This document shows, in pieces, positions 1-9,371 of a stretch of DNA of 64,000 nucleotides. Source of the DNA: an uncultured Selenomonadales bacterium (GTDB lineage: Bacteria; Bacillota; Negativicutes; Acidaminococcales; Acidaminococcaceae). The first letter of the stretch is position 1; each line of letters begins with the position of its first letter. The position numbers and the translations under genes were made by a program. The stretch spans positions 1-64,000 of the forward strand of contig OMWZ01000019.1 in assembly GCA_900314855.1 (NCBI GenBank), in the 5' to 3' direction. Below the pieces are notes generated by a model. It was not told where the DNA came from, ran no database searches, and saw nothing but the letters and a program-made list of their open reading frames with translations.

Positions 1-23
1 CACCGCTGGGAGGGGACAAATAA
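1..23 (+). CDS. gatA: C-terminal end of GatA (partial)
   Basis: The reading frame that ends in the TAA at 21-23 overlaps the gatB start as TAATG. It would be the last few codons (ending Gly-Gly-Asp-Lys) of the gene upstream. In bacteria the amidase subunit GatA normally lies directly before gatB and the two act together in the Asp-tRNA/Glu-tRNA amidotransferase. Only six codons are visible, so the identity rests on position and on the tight overlap, not on sequence similarity. Confidence 0.5.
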
Positions 24-1471
24 TGAAGAACTATATCACTGTTGTCGGCCTGGAAGTCCATGCCGAATTGAAGACGAAGACGAAGGCCTTCTGCTCCTGT
101 TCCACGGAGTTCGGCGCGGAACCGAACACGCACGTCTGCCCGGTCTGCCTCGGCATGCCCGGCGCCCTGCCCGTGCTGAACAAGAAGGTCGTGGAATATG
201 CCATCCTGGCCGGCCTGGCCCTGAACTGCGACATCCAGAAATTCAACAAGTTCGACCGCAAGAACTATTTTTATCCCGACCTGGCGAAAAACTACCAGAT
301 TTCCCAGTGGGACCAGCCGATCTGCCTGAACGGCCACATCGACATCCAGGTGGACGGGGAAAAGAAGCGCATCGGCATCACCCGGATCCATATGGAAGAA
401 GACGCGGGCAAGCTGGTCCATTCCGGCCTGACCATCAGCACGTCCGATTTCTCTGCCGTCGACTACAACCGCGCCGGCGTGCCGCTGATCGAGATTGTGT
501 CCGAACCGGATATGCGCAGCGCCCAGGAAGCCCGTGCCTACATGGAACAGCTGAAGGCCATCCTGGAATATACGGATGTGTGCGACTGCAAGATGCAGGA
601 AGGCAGCCTCCGCTGTGACGCCAACATTTCCGTTATGCCCGAAGGGGCCACGGAATTCGGGACCCGCGCGGAAATTAAGAACCTGAACTCCTTCCGCGCC
701 TTGGAACGGGCCATTGAATACGAAACGGAACGGCAGATCGAAATCCTGGAAGACGGCGGCCACGTGGTGCAGGAAACGCGGACCTGGGATGATGTCAACG
801 GCGTCACCCTGTCCATGCGGTCCAAGGAAGAAGCCCACGATTACCGTTACTTCCCCGAACCGGACCTGGTGCCCATCAACCTGGAGGACGCCTGGATCGA
901 AAAAATCCGCGAAGAGCTGCCGGAACTGCCGGCCCAGCGCAAGGAACGCCTCCTGCGGGAAGACGTGCCGGAAGAAAGCGCCGACCTGATCGTATCCAGC
1001 AAGAAGATGGCCGACTACTTCGATGAAGGCGCCAAGGGGACGAAGAACCTGAAAGCCCTGGCCAACTGGCTGCTGGGCGATGTCAGCGCCTTCCTGAACG
1101 CCGAAGGCATCGAAATCGACGACGGGGCCTTCAAAATCACGCCGGACCACATGGCCGGCCTGGTCAACCTGATTGACAAGGGTGTCCTGTCCAGCAAGCT
1201 GGCGAAGAAGGTCTTCGCGGAAATGCTGAAGGACAACGAGGCGCCGGAAGCGCTCGTCAAAAAACTGGGCCTGGAACAGGTCAGCGACGCGGGCGAACTG
1301 GGTAAGATGGTGGACGATGTCATTGCCGCCAACCCGCAGTCCGTGGCGGACTTCAAGGCCGGCAAGAAAAAGGCCATCGGCTTCCTCGTCGGCCAGATCA
1401 TGAAAGAAACCCATGGCAAAGCCAATCCGGGCATGGTCAACAAGATGCTGCTGGAGAAGCTGGGCCAGTAA
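23..1471 (+). CDS. gatB: Asp/Glu-tRNA(Asn/Gln) amidotransferase subunit B
   Basis: GatB is the kinase/transamidase subunit of GatCAB, which converts Glu-tRNA(Gln) (and Asp-tRNA(Asn)) to the amide using ammonia supplied by GatA. The 482-residue length is normal. The start [18 protein letters not shown], the cysteines C24, C26, C39 and C42 that form the zinc site in this family, the block [13 protein letters not shown] and the block [18 protein letters not shown] are all family hallmarks. The C-terminal third is the tRNA-binding helical and YqeY-like tail. The ATG at 23 follows a GGGAGGGG ribosome site and overlaps the presumed gatA stop, so the two should be translationally coupled. A tRNA-Gln(CTG) gene lies at 26622 and a truncated tRNA-Gln(TTG) at 42031. 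Confidence 0.97.
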   Translation: MKNYITVVGLEVHAELKTKTKAFCSCSTEFGAEPNTHVCPVCLGMPGALPVLNKKVVEYAILAGLALNCDIQKFNKFDRKNYFYPDLAKNYQISQWDQPICLNGHIDIQVDGEKKRIGITRIHMEEDAGKLVHSGLTISTSDFSAVDYNRAGVPLIEIVSEPDMRSAQEARAYMEQLKAILEYTDVCDCKMQEGSLRCDANISVMPEGATEFGTRAEIKNLNSFRALERAIEYETERQIEILEDGGHVVQETRTWDDVNGVTLSMRSKEEAHDYRYFPEPDLVPINLEDAWIEKIREELPELPAQRKERLLREDVPEESADLIVSSKKMADYFDEGAKGTKNLKALANWLLGDVSAFLNAEGIEIDDGAFKITPDHMAGLVNLIDKGVLSSKLAKKVFAEMLKDNEAPEALVKKLGLEQVSDAGELGKMVDDVIAANPQSVADFKAGKKKAIGFLVGQIMKETHGKANPGMVNKMLLEKLGQ

Positions 1472-1506
1472 GACTGTTTTAAAATGAGATGAGGGGAGAA
1501 CCAGCG

Positions 1507-2610
1507 ATGGAAGTGGAACGCGGGGCCTGGGCGGAAATCAATTTGGACGCCGTGGCGAACAATGTGCGGGAGGCGAAACGCCTCCTGAAACCGACGACGA
1601 AGCTCTGTGCCGTCGTCAAGGCGGACGCGTACGGACACGGCGCCGTGCCTGTCGCCTCGGAAGCCGTGCGCAGCGGGGCGGACTTTTTCGCCGTCGCCCT
1701 GTCGCAGGAAGGCATCGAGCTGCGCAACGCGGGCATCGACAAGCCGATCCTGATCCTGGGTCCCATGCCCATCATGCCCGGCGTGGCGGATAACATCGTC
1801 CGTTACGGGCTGAGCCAGGCCGTGTTCGATGTGCGGCGGCTGGAAATCCTGGCCCAGGCGGCCGCGACAGCGGGCCAAAAGGCCCGGGTCCATCTCGCTG
1901 TCGATACGGGGATGAACCGCATCGGCGTCCAGGTGGACGAGGTGGCGGACTTTGCCAAAAAGATCGTGTCCTGCCCCGATATTGAGCTGGAAGGAATCTT
2001 TTCCCACTTCTGCTCCGCCGACGAGCGGGACAAGGATTTCACGAGGCTGCAGTACGAGCGCTTCGAAAAGGCCGTCCGCGCCATTGAGGCCGAAGGCATC
2101 CACATCCCGGTCAAACATATCGCCAACAGCGCGGGCCTGTCCGAGCTGACGCAGTACCAGTGGGACATGAGCCGCCAGGGCATCACGCTCTACGGCATGC
2201 GTCCTTCCAGTGCCCCGGTCATGACCGTCAAGACCCAGATCGGGTTCGTGAAGGACCTGCCGGCAGGCCGTACCGTCGGATACGGACGGACCTGGACGGC
2301 CCAGCGGCCGACGCGGCTGGCCACGGTGCTGATCGGCTATGCCGACGGCCTCAGCCGCCTGCTTTCCAACCGGGGGTATATGATCGTCCATGGCCGGCAC
2401 GCGCCCATCGTGGGCCGGATCTGCATGGATCAGGCCATGCTCGATGTCACGGATATTCCCGGTGTCGAAGTCGGCGACGAAGTCATTGTGTTCGGCGGCA
2501 AGGAGCTACCCTTCGAAAAGGCGGCGCAATGGGCCGAAACAATTTGTTACGAACTGACCTGCAACATCAGCAAGCGGGTCCCCCGTATCTATGTGCGGGA
2601 CAAGAAATGA
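1507..2610 (+). CDS. alr: Alanine racemase
   Basis: This PLP enzyme interconverts L- and D-alanine and supplies D-Ala for peptidoglycan. The protein has 367 residues, the usual size. The PLP lysine is K38 in AVVKADAYGHG. The second catalytic residue, a tyrosine, lies in GRTVGYGRTW, and the C-terminal beta domain carries GRICMDQAMLDVT. An in-frame ATG also exists at 1489, but GAGGGGAG at 1491-1498 is a good ribosome site for the ATG at 1507 and would lie inside the longer version, so I use 1507. It follows gatB by 35 nt and is followed by a strong terminator. Confidence 0.96.
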   Translation: MEVERGAWAEINLDAVANNVREAKRLLKPTTKLCAVVKADAYGHGAVPVASEAVRSGADFFAVALSQEGIELRNAGIDKPILILGPMPIMPGVADNIVRYGLSQAVFDVRRLEILAQAAATAGQKARVHLAVDTGMNRIGVQVDEVADFAKKIVSCPDIELEGIFSHFCSADERDKDFTRLQYERFEKAVRAIEAEGIHIPVKHIANSAGLSELTQYQWDMSRQGITLYGMRPSSAPVMTVKTQIGFVKDLPAGRTVGYGRTWTAQRPTRLATVLIGYADGLSRLLSNRGYMIVHGRHAPIVGRICMDQAMLDVTDIPGVEVGDEVIVFGGKELPFEKAAQWAETICYELTCNISKRVPRIYVRDKK

Positions 2611-2616
2611 CGACGG

Positions 2617-2644
2617 GGCCGGCGAGTAATTCGCCGGCCTTTTT
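2617..2644 (+). terminator. Rho-independent terminator after alr
   Basis: A perfect 9-bp stem (2617-2625 with 2631-2639) has a 5-nt loop and is followed by five T. It begins seven bases after the alr stop. Confidence 0.9.
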
Positions 2645-2728
2645 GCGCGGGCCTGCCTTCCGGGAAACGCCGCGGGGGCAGGCCCGTGCCCTGGAAGGGA
2701 ATACGATGAAGCGGAATGGAGGGGTCCC

Positions 2729-3505
2729 ATGAAAGAAATCGAAAACAAAGAGTGGCAGCAGTATGTCACCCAGTGCACCACCGGCGAGTGGCCCGTGCCG
2801 GCCAGTTTCGTCAGCGACAAGGACAACTGGGTCTGCCGGGCCATTGTCGGCCGCGTCCTCTATTTCACGAAGGATCTGGAAGGGGCCCTGACGGTCCTCA
2901 GCACCTTTGTGAACGACGTGCGGCCCGACCTGGCGGACCATCCCGCCGAAGGCATGTGCGAAGCGGAACATTTCGTCCTGAGCCTGCGCGACGTGGCGGA
3001 TATCATCTGGAAACTGACGAAAAACGGCGACGCCACGCTCCAGTACCTGGACCGGGCCTTTCAGATCTGCCGGGAGTTTCCCTACCGTTTCCACACGGAA
3101 GCCCGCGGTGACATCTGGTACCGCCGCTTGAACGTCCTGGCTGAAAGCGGCCGCCGCGACGAAGCCCTGGCCGACGCGAAACGCATGGCCGGGGAGGAGC
3201 GGAAGGAAAGCCATGCGCCGGTACCGATGGAACCGGATCCGGTCTACGACAAGGTCAATCCCTACTTGTTCTACAGCCTGCGCTTTTTGGCGGAACAGGC
3301 GCACAAAGACGGCAGGACCGTCGACGCCTGTTCGCTGCTGGAAGACGCCTACGCATGGTTCCCCTTGTCGGAGGCAGGCAAACGCGATGTGGCCAAAGCA
3401 GCTGCCACGACGGATCCGGACGAACGCTGGAAGGCCTGGCAGTTCTGCCTGTCCAACCAGTACCTGCCCTGGGAAAAGCAGCCTATCGTCAAATTGCGCG
3501 ATTGA
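2729..3505 (+). CDS. Uncharacterised helical (TPR-like) protein
   Basis: The protein has 258 residues, is soluble, and has no signal peptide or membrane segment. I do not recognise a named family. It is rich in Ala, Asp, Glu, Arg and Trp and appears as a chain of amphipathic helices with tetratricopeptide-like spacing (for example DATLQYLDRAFQICREF and DACSLLEDAYAWFPLSEAG). That would suit a protein-binding scaffold, but this is inference from composition. The start is set by GGAGGGG just upstream of the ATG at 2729. It stands between the alr terminator and the promoter-like TATAAT of the next gene, so it is probably transcribed alone. Confidence 0.75.
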   Translation: MKEIENKEWQQYVTQCTTGEWPVPASFVSDKDNWVCRAIVGRVLYFTKDLEGALTVLSTFVNDVRPDLADHPAEGMCEAEHFVLSLRDVADIIWKLTKNGDATLQYLDRAFQICREFPYRFHTEARGDIWYRRLNVLAESGRRDEALADAKRMAGEERKESHAPVPMEPDPVYDKVNPYLFYSLRFLAEQAHKDGRTVDACSLLEDAYAWFPLSEAGKRDVAKAAATTDPDERWKAWQFCLSNQYLPWEKQPIVKLRD

Positions 3506-3584
3506 CCGGCGCCCGGTGCCGGCGGCCTTTATCCCGGCGGTCCGTTCGTGCTATAATGTCAAAAACAGGGAAGGTGTGATTTCA

Positions 3585-4379
3585 TTGGCACGGATTTTCT
3601 ATTTCAGCGGCACAGGCAACAGCCTGGCCATCGCCAAGGGTCTGGCAGGGCGTCTGGACGCCAGGGTGTGCAGCATCCCGGCCTACCTGGACGACCCCTA
3701 CACGATTCGCGACGAAGTGGTCGGCGTGGTCAGTCCCGTCCATTGCACGGAACTGCCTCCTATCGTGGAAAAATTTTTTCGTCGTTTCCAGCTGGCCGAC
3801 ACGGTCCAGTACTTGTTCACGGTCGTCAATGCCGGCTCCGTGGCAGGCGACGCCCTGGGCGAGGCGGGGAATCTCGTCGCCCGGCGCCGGTTCCCCCACG
3901 TGGAAATGACCGCGGGCTACGAAATCTTCCTGCCCGATGGCAGCATCTTCTTCTCGACACCGCCGCGGAAACAGCAGGCCATGCTGGCGTCCCTCGACAC
4001 GGAGCTCGACCGCATCGCGCGGGATGTGGCGGACCGCGTCCACAACGAGGAGCATTTGACGCGCAACCCGCTCTGGATGGCCGGCAAAAAGCTGGGCTGG
4101 CCTGTCCTGGACAAGTTCTTCCGCGTCAAGGAACGAAGCGTCGATCCGGCGCGCTGCATCGGCTGCGGGACCTGCGTCCAGGTCTGCCCCGCGCAGTGCA
4201 TTACCCTGGAGAATCGCCTGCCGGTCTTTGGCGAAGGCTGCGTCAGCTGCTTTGCCTGCGCCCAGTGGTGCCCGAAACAGGCCGTCAGCCTGGGCCGGCT
4301 CCGTCCCCAGGCGGACAAGCAATACCACAATCCCCGCGTGACCGCCACGGAAATGGAAGAAGCCAAGCTACAGCGGTAA
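3585..4379 (+). CDS. EFR1-type flavodoxin-like / 2[4Fe-4S] ferredoxin protein
   Basis: A cytoplasmic electron carrier of about 264 residues with two parts. The N-terminal flavodoxin-like half begins ARIFYFSGTGNSLAIAKGLA, where SGTGNS is the phosphate-binding loop for FMN. The C-terminal bacterial ferredoxin half carries CIGCGTCVQVCP and CVSCFACAQWCP, enough cysteines for two [4Fe-4S] clusters. This combination is the EFR1 family found in anaerobes, but its partners are usually unknown. The reading frame is open further upstream. I use the TTG at 3585 because the FMN loop normally sits at the extreme N-terminus and AGGGAAGG lies 10 nt upstream. A TATAAT at 3552-3557 is a likely -10 box. Confidence 0.88.
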   Translation: MARIFYFSGTGNSLAIAKGLAGRLDARVCSIPAYLDDPYTIRDEVVGVVSPVHCTELPPIVEKFFRRFQLADTVQYLFTVVNAGSVAGDALGEAGNLVARRRFPHVEMTAGYEIFLPDGSIFFSTPPRKQQAMLASLDTELDRIARDVADRVHNEEHLTRNPLWMAGKKLGWPVLDKFFRVKERSVDPARCIGCGTCVQVCPAQCITLENRLPVFGEGCVSCFACAQWCPKQAVSLGRLRPQADKQYHNPRVTATEMEEAKLQR

Positions 4380-4489
4380 AAGGCACGGGGAAACGTCCCG
4401 GCCTGTCCTTGTCGTCCCCGCGCGGAATTGCCGCGCCGTGAACCTATACATCATCCCAGAAACAACATAAGAGGAAGGAAGTAACCATT

Positions 4490-5896
4490 ATGACGAAGTA
4501 CAATCCCGTGACCCCGGAAGTCCTGGAGGAACTGAAGCAAGCGGTCGGCGCGGCCAACGTCAAAACCGACGAAGAGACGCTGGAGCGTTTCAAGACCGAC
4601 GAAGAGACGGACCCGGCGCTCATGCACCGTCCCGAAGTCGTCGTCTGGGCCACCTCGACGGAACAGGTCGCCGCGGTCCTGAAGCTGGCCAACAAGTACG
4701 TGATCCCTGTCACGCCGCGCAGCGCCGGCACGAGTGTGTCCGACGGCGCCATCCCGACCCTGGGCGGCATCGTCCTGAGCCTGGAAAAGATGAACCGGAT
4801 CCTGGAAATCAACACGGACGCCATGTACGCCATCGTCGAAGCCGGCGCGCGGACCCTCGATATCCAGCAGGCTGCCCATGAAAAGGGCATGCTGTACGCC
4901 GGCGATCCCTGCAGCGCCGAAAGTTGCCTCATCGGCGGCAACATTGCTACCAACGCCGGCGGCAACAAGGCCGTCCGCTATGGCACGACGCGGGACCAGA
5001 TCTACGCCGTCGAAGTCGTCACGCCGACGGGCGAAATCACGAACCTCGGCGCCCGTCTGAAGAAAAAGACCACGGGCTACTGCCTGGAACAGCTGGTTAT
5101 GGGCTCCGAAGGCACCCTGGGCATTATCACGAAAGCGACGCTGAAGCTGCTGCCCCTGCCTCCGTTCAAAGTGGACGTGGCCGCCGTCTACGATGACCTG
5201 AACAAGGCCGTCACCCTCGTGCCGAGCCTGCTGAAGGCCGGCCTGGAACCGACGTCGGTCGAATTCATGGACCACAACTTCCTGCGGAGCGCCTGTGACT
5301 ATACGGAAATCCAGCTGCCCCACGCGGACAACGAAAAGGCCTGCTACCTGATTGTCAGCATGGAAACCTTCAGTGAAGAGGATGCCGACGCGAAGCTGGA
5401 AAAACTGGCGGAAATCTGCGAGGAATCGGGCGCCATCGACGTCCTCGAAGCGGATGAACGGGTTTGGACGGTCCGCAAGAACTGCCTCGAATCGACGCGC
5501 TCCCTGAGCAAGGTCGCCGAGTCGGACGACCTCGTCGTGCCGGTGGACAAACTGGCCGAATGCATCGAACACCTGGTGGCGGAAGCGAAAAAATTCGACT
5601 TCACCATGTTCTGCCTGGCCCACGCCGGGGACGGCAACCTTCATTTCCTGCACATGAAGGGCGACATGTCCGACGAAGAATGGATCCGGCAGGAAGCGGA
5701 ATTCCACGCCATCGCCTATCCCTTCGTCTACAGCCTGGGCGGCCGTATTTCCGGGGAACACGGCATCGGCGCCAAGAAGGTCGACGCCCTGGAGGCCTAT
5801 ACGGACCCGGTGGAACTGCAGATGATGAAGGATATCAAGAAAGCCCTGGATCCGCTGGATATCCTCAACCCGGGCAAAGTCCTGAAGACGTATTGA
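4490..5896 (+). CDS. FAD-linked 2-hydroxyacid oxidase/dehydrogenase (GlcD family)
   Basis: A 468-residue flavoprotein of the GlcD / D-lactate dehydrogenase / D-2-hydroxyglutarate dehydrogenase group. The N-terminal PCMH-type FAD domain has VTPRSAGTSVSDGAIPTLGG and IGGNIATNAGGNKAVRYG. The C-terminal FAD-oxidase cap ends with GRISGEHGIGAKK and LDPLDILNPGKV, the usual signature. Substrate cannot be told from sequence: glycolate, D-lactate and D-2-hydroxyglutarate are all possible. No EtfAB genes, the common electron acceptor for such enzymes in anaerobes, are adjacent. It has its own good ribosome site (AGAGGAAGGAAG). Confidence 0.9.
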   Translation: MTKYNPVTPEVLEELKQAVGAANVKTDEETLERFKTDEETDPALMHRPEVVVWATSTEQVAAVLKLANKYVIPVTPRSAGTSVSDGAIPTLGGIVLSLEKMNRILEINTDAMYAIVEAGARTLDIQQAAHEKGMLYAGDPCSAESCLIGGNIATNAGGNKAVRYGTTRDQIYAVEVVTPTGEITNLGARLKKKTTGYCLEQLVMGSEGTLGIITKATLKLLPLPPFKVDVAAVYDDLNKAVTLVPSLLKAGLEPTSVEFMDHNFLRSACDYTEIQLPHADNEKACYLIVSMETFSEEDADAKLEKLAEICEESGAIDVLEADERVWTVRKNCLESTRSLSKVAESDDLVVPVDKLAECIEHLVAEAKKFDFTMFCLAHAGDGNLHFLHMKGDMSDEEWIRQEAEFHAIAYPFVYSLGGRISGEHGIGAKKVDALEAYTDPVELQMMKDIKKALDPLDILNPGKVLKTY

Positions 5897-5959
5897 TGAC
5901 AGCGGCGGCCGGCCCGGCGGGGGACAGCCCCTGCCGGGGAAGGGCCGCGGGAGAAGCGT

Positions 5960-6799
5960 ATGTTCAATAAAGTGCTGCTGGTCCTGACCTTATCGAAAAA
6001 GACGGACTGTCTGCTGGAAGTTTTCTACAGCCTCTGTGTCAGTCCGGAGACGGAGGTCTTCCTCCTGCCGCCTTGGACGGAGGCGGAGGAGGCTGCCGGA
6101 AAAATCGCGTGCCTGCCGCGGATGCGGCACCGTCTGGAGGAATACGCCGGTAAAATCCGTCAGGCCGGCTACGCCCATGTGCAGATCCTTGACCCCCTCC
6201 GGACGGCGGGGGCCGAAGAATTTTCGGATCTCGTCTATGACCGGGATATGGACCTCGTCATACGCGAGTCGCCGTCATGTTCCGCTGGGGAAGGCCCTTT
6301 CCCGGACGGTCGTCTCCGGGGCGTTTTTCCCCGCGCCGACGTGCCGACGTTCCTGCTGCAGGGAGGGTACCGAGGACACGACTACCTGCGCCGCGTCCTG
6401 CTGCCGACGGATTTTTCCCGGGCGTCCCTGAACGCCCTGCGCATCCTGCGGAACCTGCGGGAGCAAGTCGGCGAAGTCATTTTTGTCCACGTCCTGGAAG
6501 ATCCGCGGGACCGGCGGGAATACCGCGGCGCCTGCGAGGTGGCCGAGGAGATGTTGGAAGAACTGCAGGCGGAAATGCAGGATTTCGGCATCCGCGCCCG
6601 CTATCTGCTGGTCCGGGGCCGCGCGGCGTCCCATGAAGTGTGCCGCATTGCCGAGGAAGAGGACTGCAGCCTTATCTTTACGGCGCCGTCCGAAGAAGGG
6701 GCCGTGCGGGACCTCCTACGCCAGAGTACGGCCCGGAATATCGCCACCATGGCGACGCGTTCCCTGTGGATCATTCCTGACGATGTGGACGACGATTGA
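5960..6799 (+). CDS. Universal stress protein, long form
   Basis: A 279-residue protein, about twice the length of one Usp domain. The C-terminal half (about residue 130 on) is a clear UspA domain: it begins YLRRVLLPTDFSRASLNAL and ends with an ATP-loop-like stretch and STARNIATMATRSLWIIP. The N-terminal half has a similar opening (MFNKVLLVLTLSKKTDCLL) but is degenerate, so the protein is probably a tandem Usp in which one domain has decayed. Such proteins form dimers or pseudodimers and act in stress responses; no partner is indicated here. Two further Usp genes lie at 38072 and 38586. Confidence 0.82.
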   Translation: MFNKVLLVLTLSKKTDCLLEVFYSLCVSPETEVFLLPPWTEAEEAAGKIACLPRMRHRLEEYAGKIRQAGYAHVQILDPLRTAGAEEFSDLVYDRDMDLVIRESPSCSAGEGPFPDGRLRGVFPRADVPTFLLQGGYRGHDYLRRVLLPTDFSRASLNALRILRNLREQVGEVIFVHVLEDPRDRREYRGACEVAEEMLEELQAEMQDFGIRARYLLVRGRAASHEVCRIAEEEDCSLIFTAPSEEGAVRDLLRQSTARNIATMATRSLWIIPDDVDDD

Positions 6800-6903
6800 C
6801 CAAGGCCTGGGATTCGTTCCCAGACTTGGGGTAAGTTTCCGGCGGGGGCCTGCGCCCCTGCCGGGAACGGACCCGGGTCATGGGGAGAATCGGAGATTTG
6901 CCC

Positions 6904-6932
6904 TTGACAGGGAGCCCGTTAAACCTTATAAT
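6904..6932 (+). promoter_or_regulatory. Promoter for tRNA-Ser and SRP RNA
   Basis: A perfect consensus pair: TTGACA at 6904-6909 and TATAAT at 6927-6932, 17 bp apart. The expected start is about 50 nt before the tRNA. Confidence 0.9.
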
Positions 6933-6988
6933 GATTTACGTGACTGAACAGGTCACGCCCAATTTTATATCCTTTTATTCCTACAACC

Positions 6989-7075
6989 GGAGAGATGACC
7001 GAGCGGTTGAAGGTGCACGCCTGGAAAGCGTGTGTACGGGAAACCGTACCGAGGGTTCGAATCCCTCTCTCTCCG
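6989..7075 (+). tRNA. tRNA-Ser (anticodon GGA)
   Basis: An 87-nt class II tRNA. The acceptor strands GGAGAGA and TCTCTCC pair fully, the long variable arm (GTACGG...CCGTAC) is typical of serine, and the T arm is GAGGG/CCCTC. The anticodon loop has GGA. CCA is not encoded. It stands next to the SRP RNA and dnaX, the order also found in Bacillus. Confidence 0.97.
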
Positions 7076-7099
7076 TAACCGGTCTTTTTGTAAAACTGT

Positions 7100-7200
7100 A
7101 GTGGCAGGTCCTGCGCAATGACGGCTCGTGAACCGTGTCAGGACCGGAAGGTAGCAGCACTAAGCGAATCCCGGCATGTGCCGCGGGGGTGCCTGCCGCT
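7100..7200 (+). ncRNA. ffs: Signal recognition particle RNA (small, 4.5S type)
   Basis: The conserved SRP domain IV is visible: GTGTCAGGACCGGAAGGTAGC followed by AGCACTAAGCG, containing the symmetric and asymmetric loops that bind Ffh. The outer helix pairs AGTGGCAGG at 7100-7108 with CCTGCCGCT at 7192-7200. At about 100 nt, without an Alu domain, it is the short Gram-negative / Negativicutes type rather than the 270-nt Bacillus type. It is followed by a strong terminator. Confidence 0.95.
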
Positions 7201-7222
7201 GCAGCTTTACAAGGAAATCGCT

Positions 7223-7254
7223 GGCAGTCCGGCTTGCCCGGGCTGCCTTTTTTT
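7223..7254 (+). terminator. Terminator of the SRP RNA
   Basis: A 10-bp stem (7223-7232 with 7238-7247, one G-U pair) with a 5-nt loop, followed by seven T. Confidence 0.92.
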
Positions 7255-7378
7255 GCTGCCCTTTGCGGCCCCGTCTTTGTTGCGGCGGCCTGAAAAGTTC
7301 GATATAATGGTAAGGAAAGCCAAATCCAGTGGGAACAGGCGCGTCCTGTACGATGACGCAGCCGGAAAGGCGCGTGTG

Positions 7379-9193
7379 ATGGAAGCAACGAAAGAGTACC
7401 AAACTTTATATTTACGCTGGCGGCCCGACACCTTTGAAAAAATCGTCGGTCAGGCCCCGGTGAAGCAGGCCCTGGCGAACGCCCTCGATACGGGGCGTGT
7501 CGGGCATGCCTATTTGTTTTCGGGACCCCGCGGCACGGGCAAGACGACGACGGCCCGCCTCTTCGCCAAGGCCCTGAACTGTGAACACGGTCCGACGAGC
7601 CATCCCTGCGGTGTCTGCGAAAACTGCCGCGCTATCGCCGAAGGCCGATCCTTTGACGTCCAGGAAATGGACGCCGCGTCGAACCGCAGTGTGGAAGACA
7701 TCAAAAACCTGAATAAGAATGTGGATTTCGCGCCGACGGGCTGCCGTTACAAGGTCTATATCATCGACGAAGCGCACATGCTGTCCACGGACGCCTGGAA
7801 CGCGCTGCTGAAGACCCTGGAGGAACCGCCGGAACACGTCGTCTTTATCCTGGCGACGACCGAACCGGAGAAGGTCCTGCCGACCATCCATTCGCGGTGC
7901 CAGCGCTTCGATTTCCGTCCCATCACGCTGGACGAAATCGCCGGCCACTTGCGCATGGTCGCTGACGCCAGCGGCATCGGGGCCGACGACGAGGCCCTGC
8001 GCCTGATCGCCGCCGCGTCCGAAGGCGGGATGCGCGACGCCCTGAGCCTGCTGGAACAGTGCAGCGTCATGGCCGATACGGTCACGGCGGATGTCGTGCG
8101 CTTTGCCCGCGGCGCCATTGGGCAGGAAGAAATGCGTGCCCTCGTCGGCGCCGTGGGGCGGCGGGATATCGCGGGCGCGCTGGAAACCCTGGATCGCCTG
8201 GTGGCGAACGGGAAAGACGTGCGGCAGATCCTGCGCGAATTGTCCGTCTATTACAGGGCCGTACTGCTGTATAAGGCAGACCCGGAGTACAAGGCCATTT
8301 ATGTGACCGACACGGCGGAGGCCCTGGCGGAATTGGCGCCGCTCTACACGGGGGGCCGCCTCCTGGAAATGCAGGATATCCTGCGCCGGGCCCTGCAGGA
8401 GCTGACGGCGCCGACACGGAGCCGCGTCACGGCGGAACTGTGCCTGTACCAGATGTGCGACACGGCGCCGGCGACGCTGCGCGCCCTGGCCGAACGGATC
8501 GAGGCACTGGAGCGTCAGGTGGCGGCCCTGCGGCAGGGCCAGCCTGTGGCCGCGGCTCCGGCGCCTTTGCCACGGCCGGTGGCGGTGCCCCAATCCGTAC
8601 CTAAGCCCGCGCCCCAACCGGCGCCGGAACCTAAATCCGTGCCCAAGTCCGCACCCCAACCGACTCCGGAACCAGAACCGGTGCCGCCGGCAGAAACCCC
8701 GGTGGCGGCGCCGAAGCCGAAGCCGCCCTTGCCGCCCGAACCGGCGCCGGCATCCGACCGGTCCGTGGCCCTCACGGACAGCGGCACGGAATATGAGGCG
8801 TATGGCGGCCAATGGGACGAAGGGGAGCAGCTCTGGAAAAACGCCCTGCAGCAGCTGAAAGAGGAAAAGAAACTCGCCATCGAGTCCTGCGCCCGCAACG
8901 GCCAGGTCCTGGCCCTGGAGGGCGATGTCCTCGTGGTGGGGTTCAAGAGCAAATTCCTGCGGGACCGCGTCCTGCGCGACGATTACCGGTCTGTCCTGGA
9001 AGACGCCCTGCTGCGTCTGTCACGGCGCTCCATCCGCCTGGACGGCGTCGTCGGGAATGGCCCGTCGGCCGCGTCCCGGCCGGCGAAGTCGTCCGGGACC
9101 CATGGCGCGGCGGCGCAGGATGAGGCCGCCGGGGCGCCGGAAGGGGTCCGCAAGGCCGCGGCCTTCTTCCACGGTACGGTGCATAAAGTGTAA
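7379..9193 (+). CDS. dnaX: DNA polymerase III subunit gamma/tau
   Basis: The clamp-loader ATPase of the replisome, 604 residues. The AAA+ core has Walker A GPRGTGKTTTAR, the four-cysteine zinc module (C at CEHG, CGVC, CENC) and Walker B YIIDEAHMLS with the SRC arginine finger. After the clamp-loader collar comes a long Pro-Ala-Glu linker (8546-8756), then a C-terminal tau-like domain. I set the start at the ATG at 7379 because GGAAAGG lies 8 nt upstream and MEATKEYQTLYLRWRPDTF is the normal N-terminus; the open frame further upstream runs through the SRP RNA. A TATAAT at 7303-7308 may be its -10 box. I see no clear slippery heptamer for gamma production. Confidence 0.97.
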   Translation: MEATKEYQTLYLRWRPDTFEKIVGQAPVKQALANALDTGRVGHAYLFSGPRGTGKTTTARLFAKALNCEHGPTSHPCGVCENCRAIAEGRSFDVQEMDAASNRSVEDIKNLNKNVDFAPTGCRYKVYIIDEAHMLSTDAWNALLKTLEEPPEHVVFILATTEPEKVLPTIHSRCQRFDFRPITLDEIAGHLRMVADASGIGADDEALRLIAAASEGGMRDALSLLEQCSVMADTVTADVVRFARGAIGQEEMRALVGAVGRRDIAGALETLDRLVANGKDVRQILRELSVYYRAVLLYKADPEYKAIYVTDTAEALAELAPLYTGGRLLEMQDILRRALQELTAPTRSRVTAELCLYQMCDTAPATLRALAERIEALERQVAALRQGQPVAAAPAPLPRPVAVPQSVPKPAPQPAPEPKSVPKSAPQPTPEPEPVPPAETPVAAPKPKPPLPPEPAPASDRSVALTDSGTEYEAYGGQWDEGEQLWKNALQQLKEEKKLAIESCARNGQVLALEGDVLVVGFKSKFLRDRVLRDDYRSVLEDALLRLSRRSIRLDGVVGNGPSAASRPAKSSGTHGAAAQDEAAGAPEGVRKAAAFFHGTVHKV

Positions 9194-9293
9194 CCACAGG
9201 GCGGCCCCCATGGGACGCGCGGGCAACAGGCCATCCGCAACGGGAGGCCCCTGCTCGGCCGTGGAAAATTCGGAAAAACTTAACAAACTCCGG

Positions 9294-9322
9294 TTGACAA
9301 GACGACCGGGATATACTATTTT
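9294..9322 (+). promoter_or_regulatory. Promoter before ebfC
   Basis: TTGACA at 9294-9299 and TATTTT at 9317-9322 are 17 bp apart. It lies in the 178-nt gap between dnaX and ebfC and would drive ebfC-recR-bofA. Confidence 0.7.
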
Positions 9323-9371
9323 GTAGCAAGAAACGGGCGCCGGCTGGGCGCTCCGCAGAGGAGGAAAAGAC

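Noticed and set aside
6799..6860. Terminator after the long Usp gene
   Set aside because: Two hairpins can form (CTGGGA/TCCCAG and CCGGC/GCCGG) but neither is followed by a T run.
7379..9193. Programmed frameshift in dnaX for gamma production
   Set aside because: I saw no A6G-type slippery heptamer with a following hairpin near the end of the clamp-loader core.
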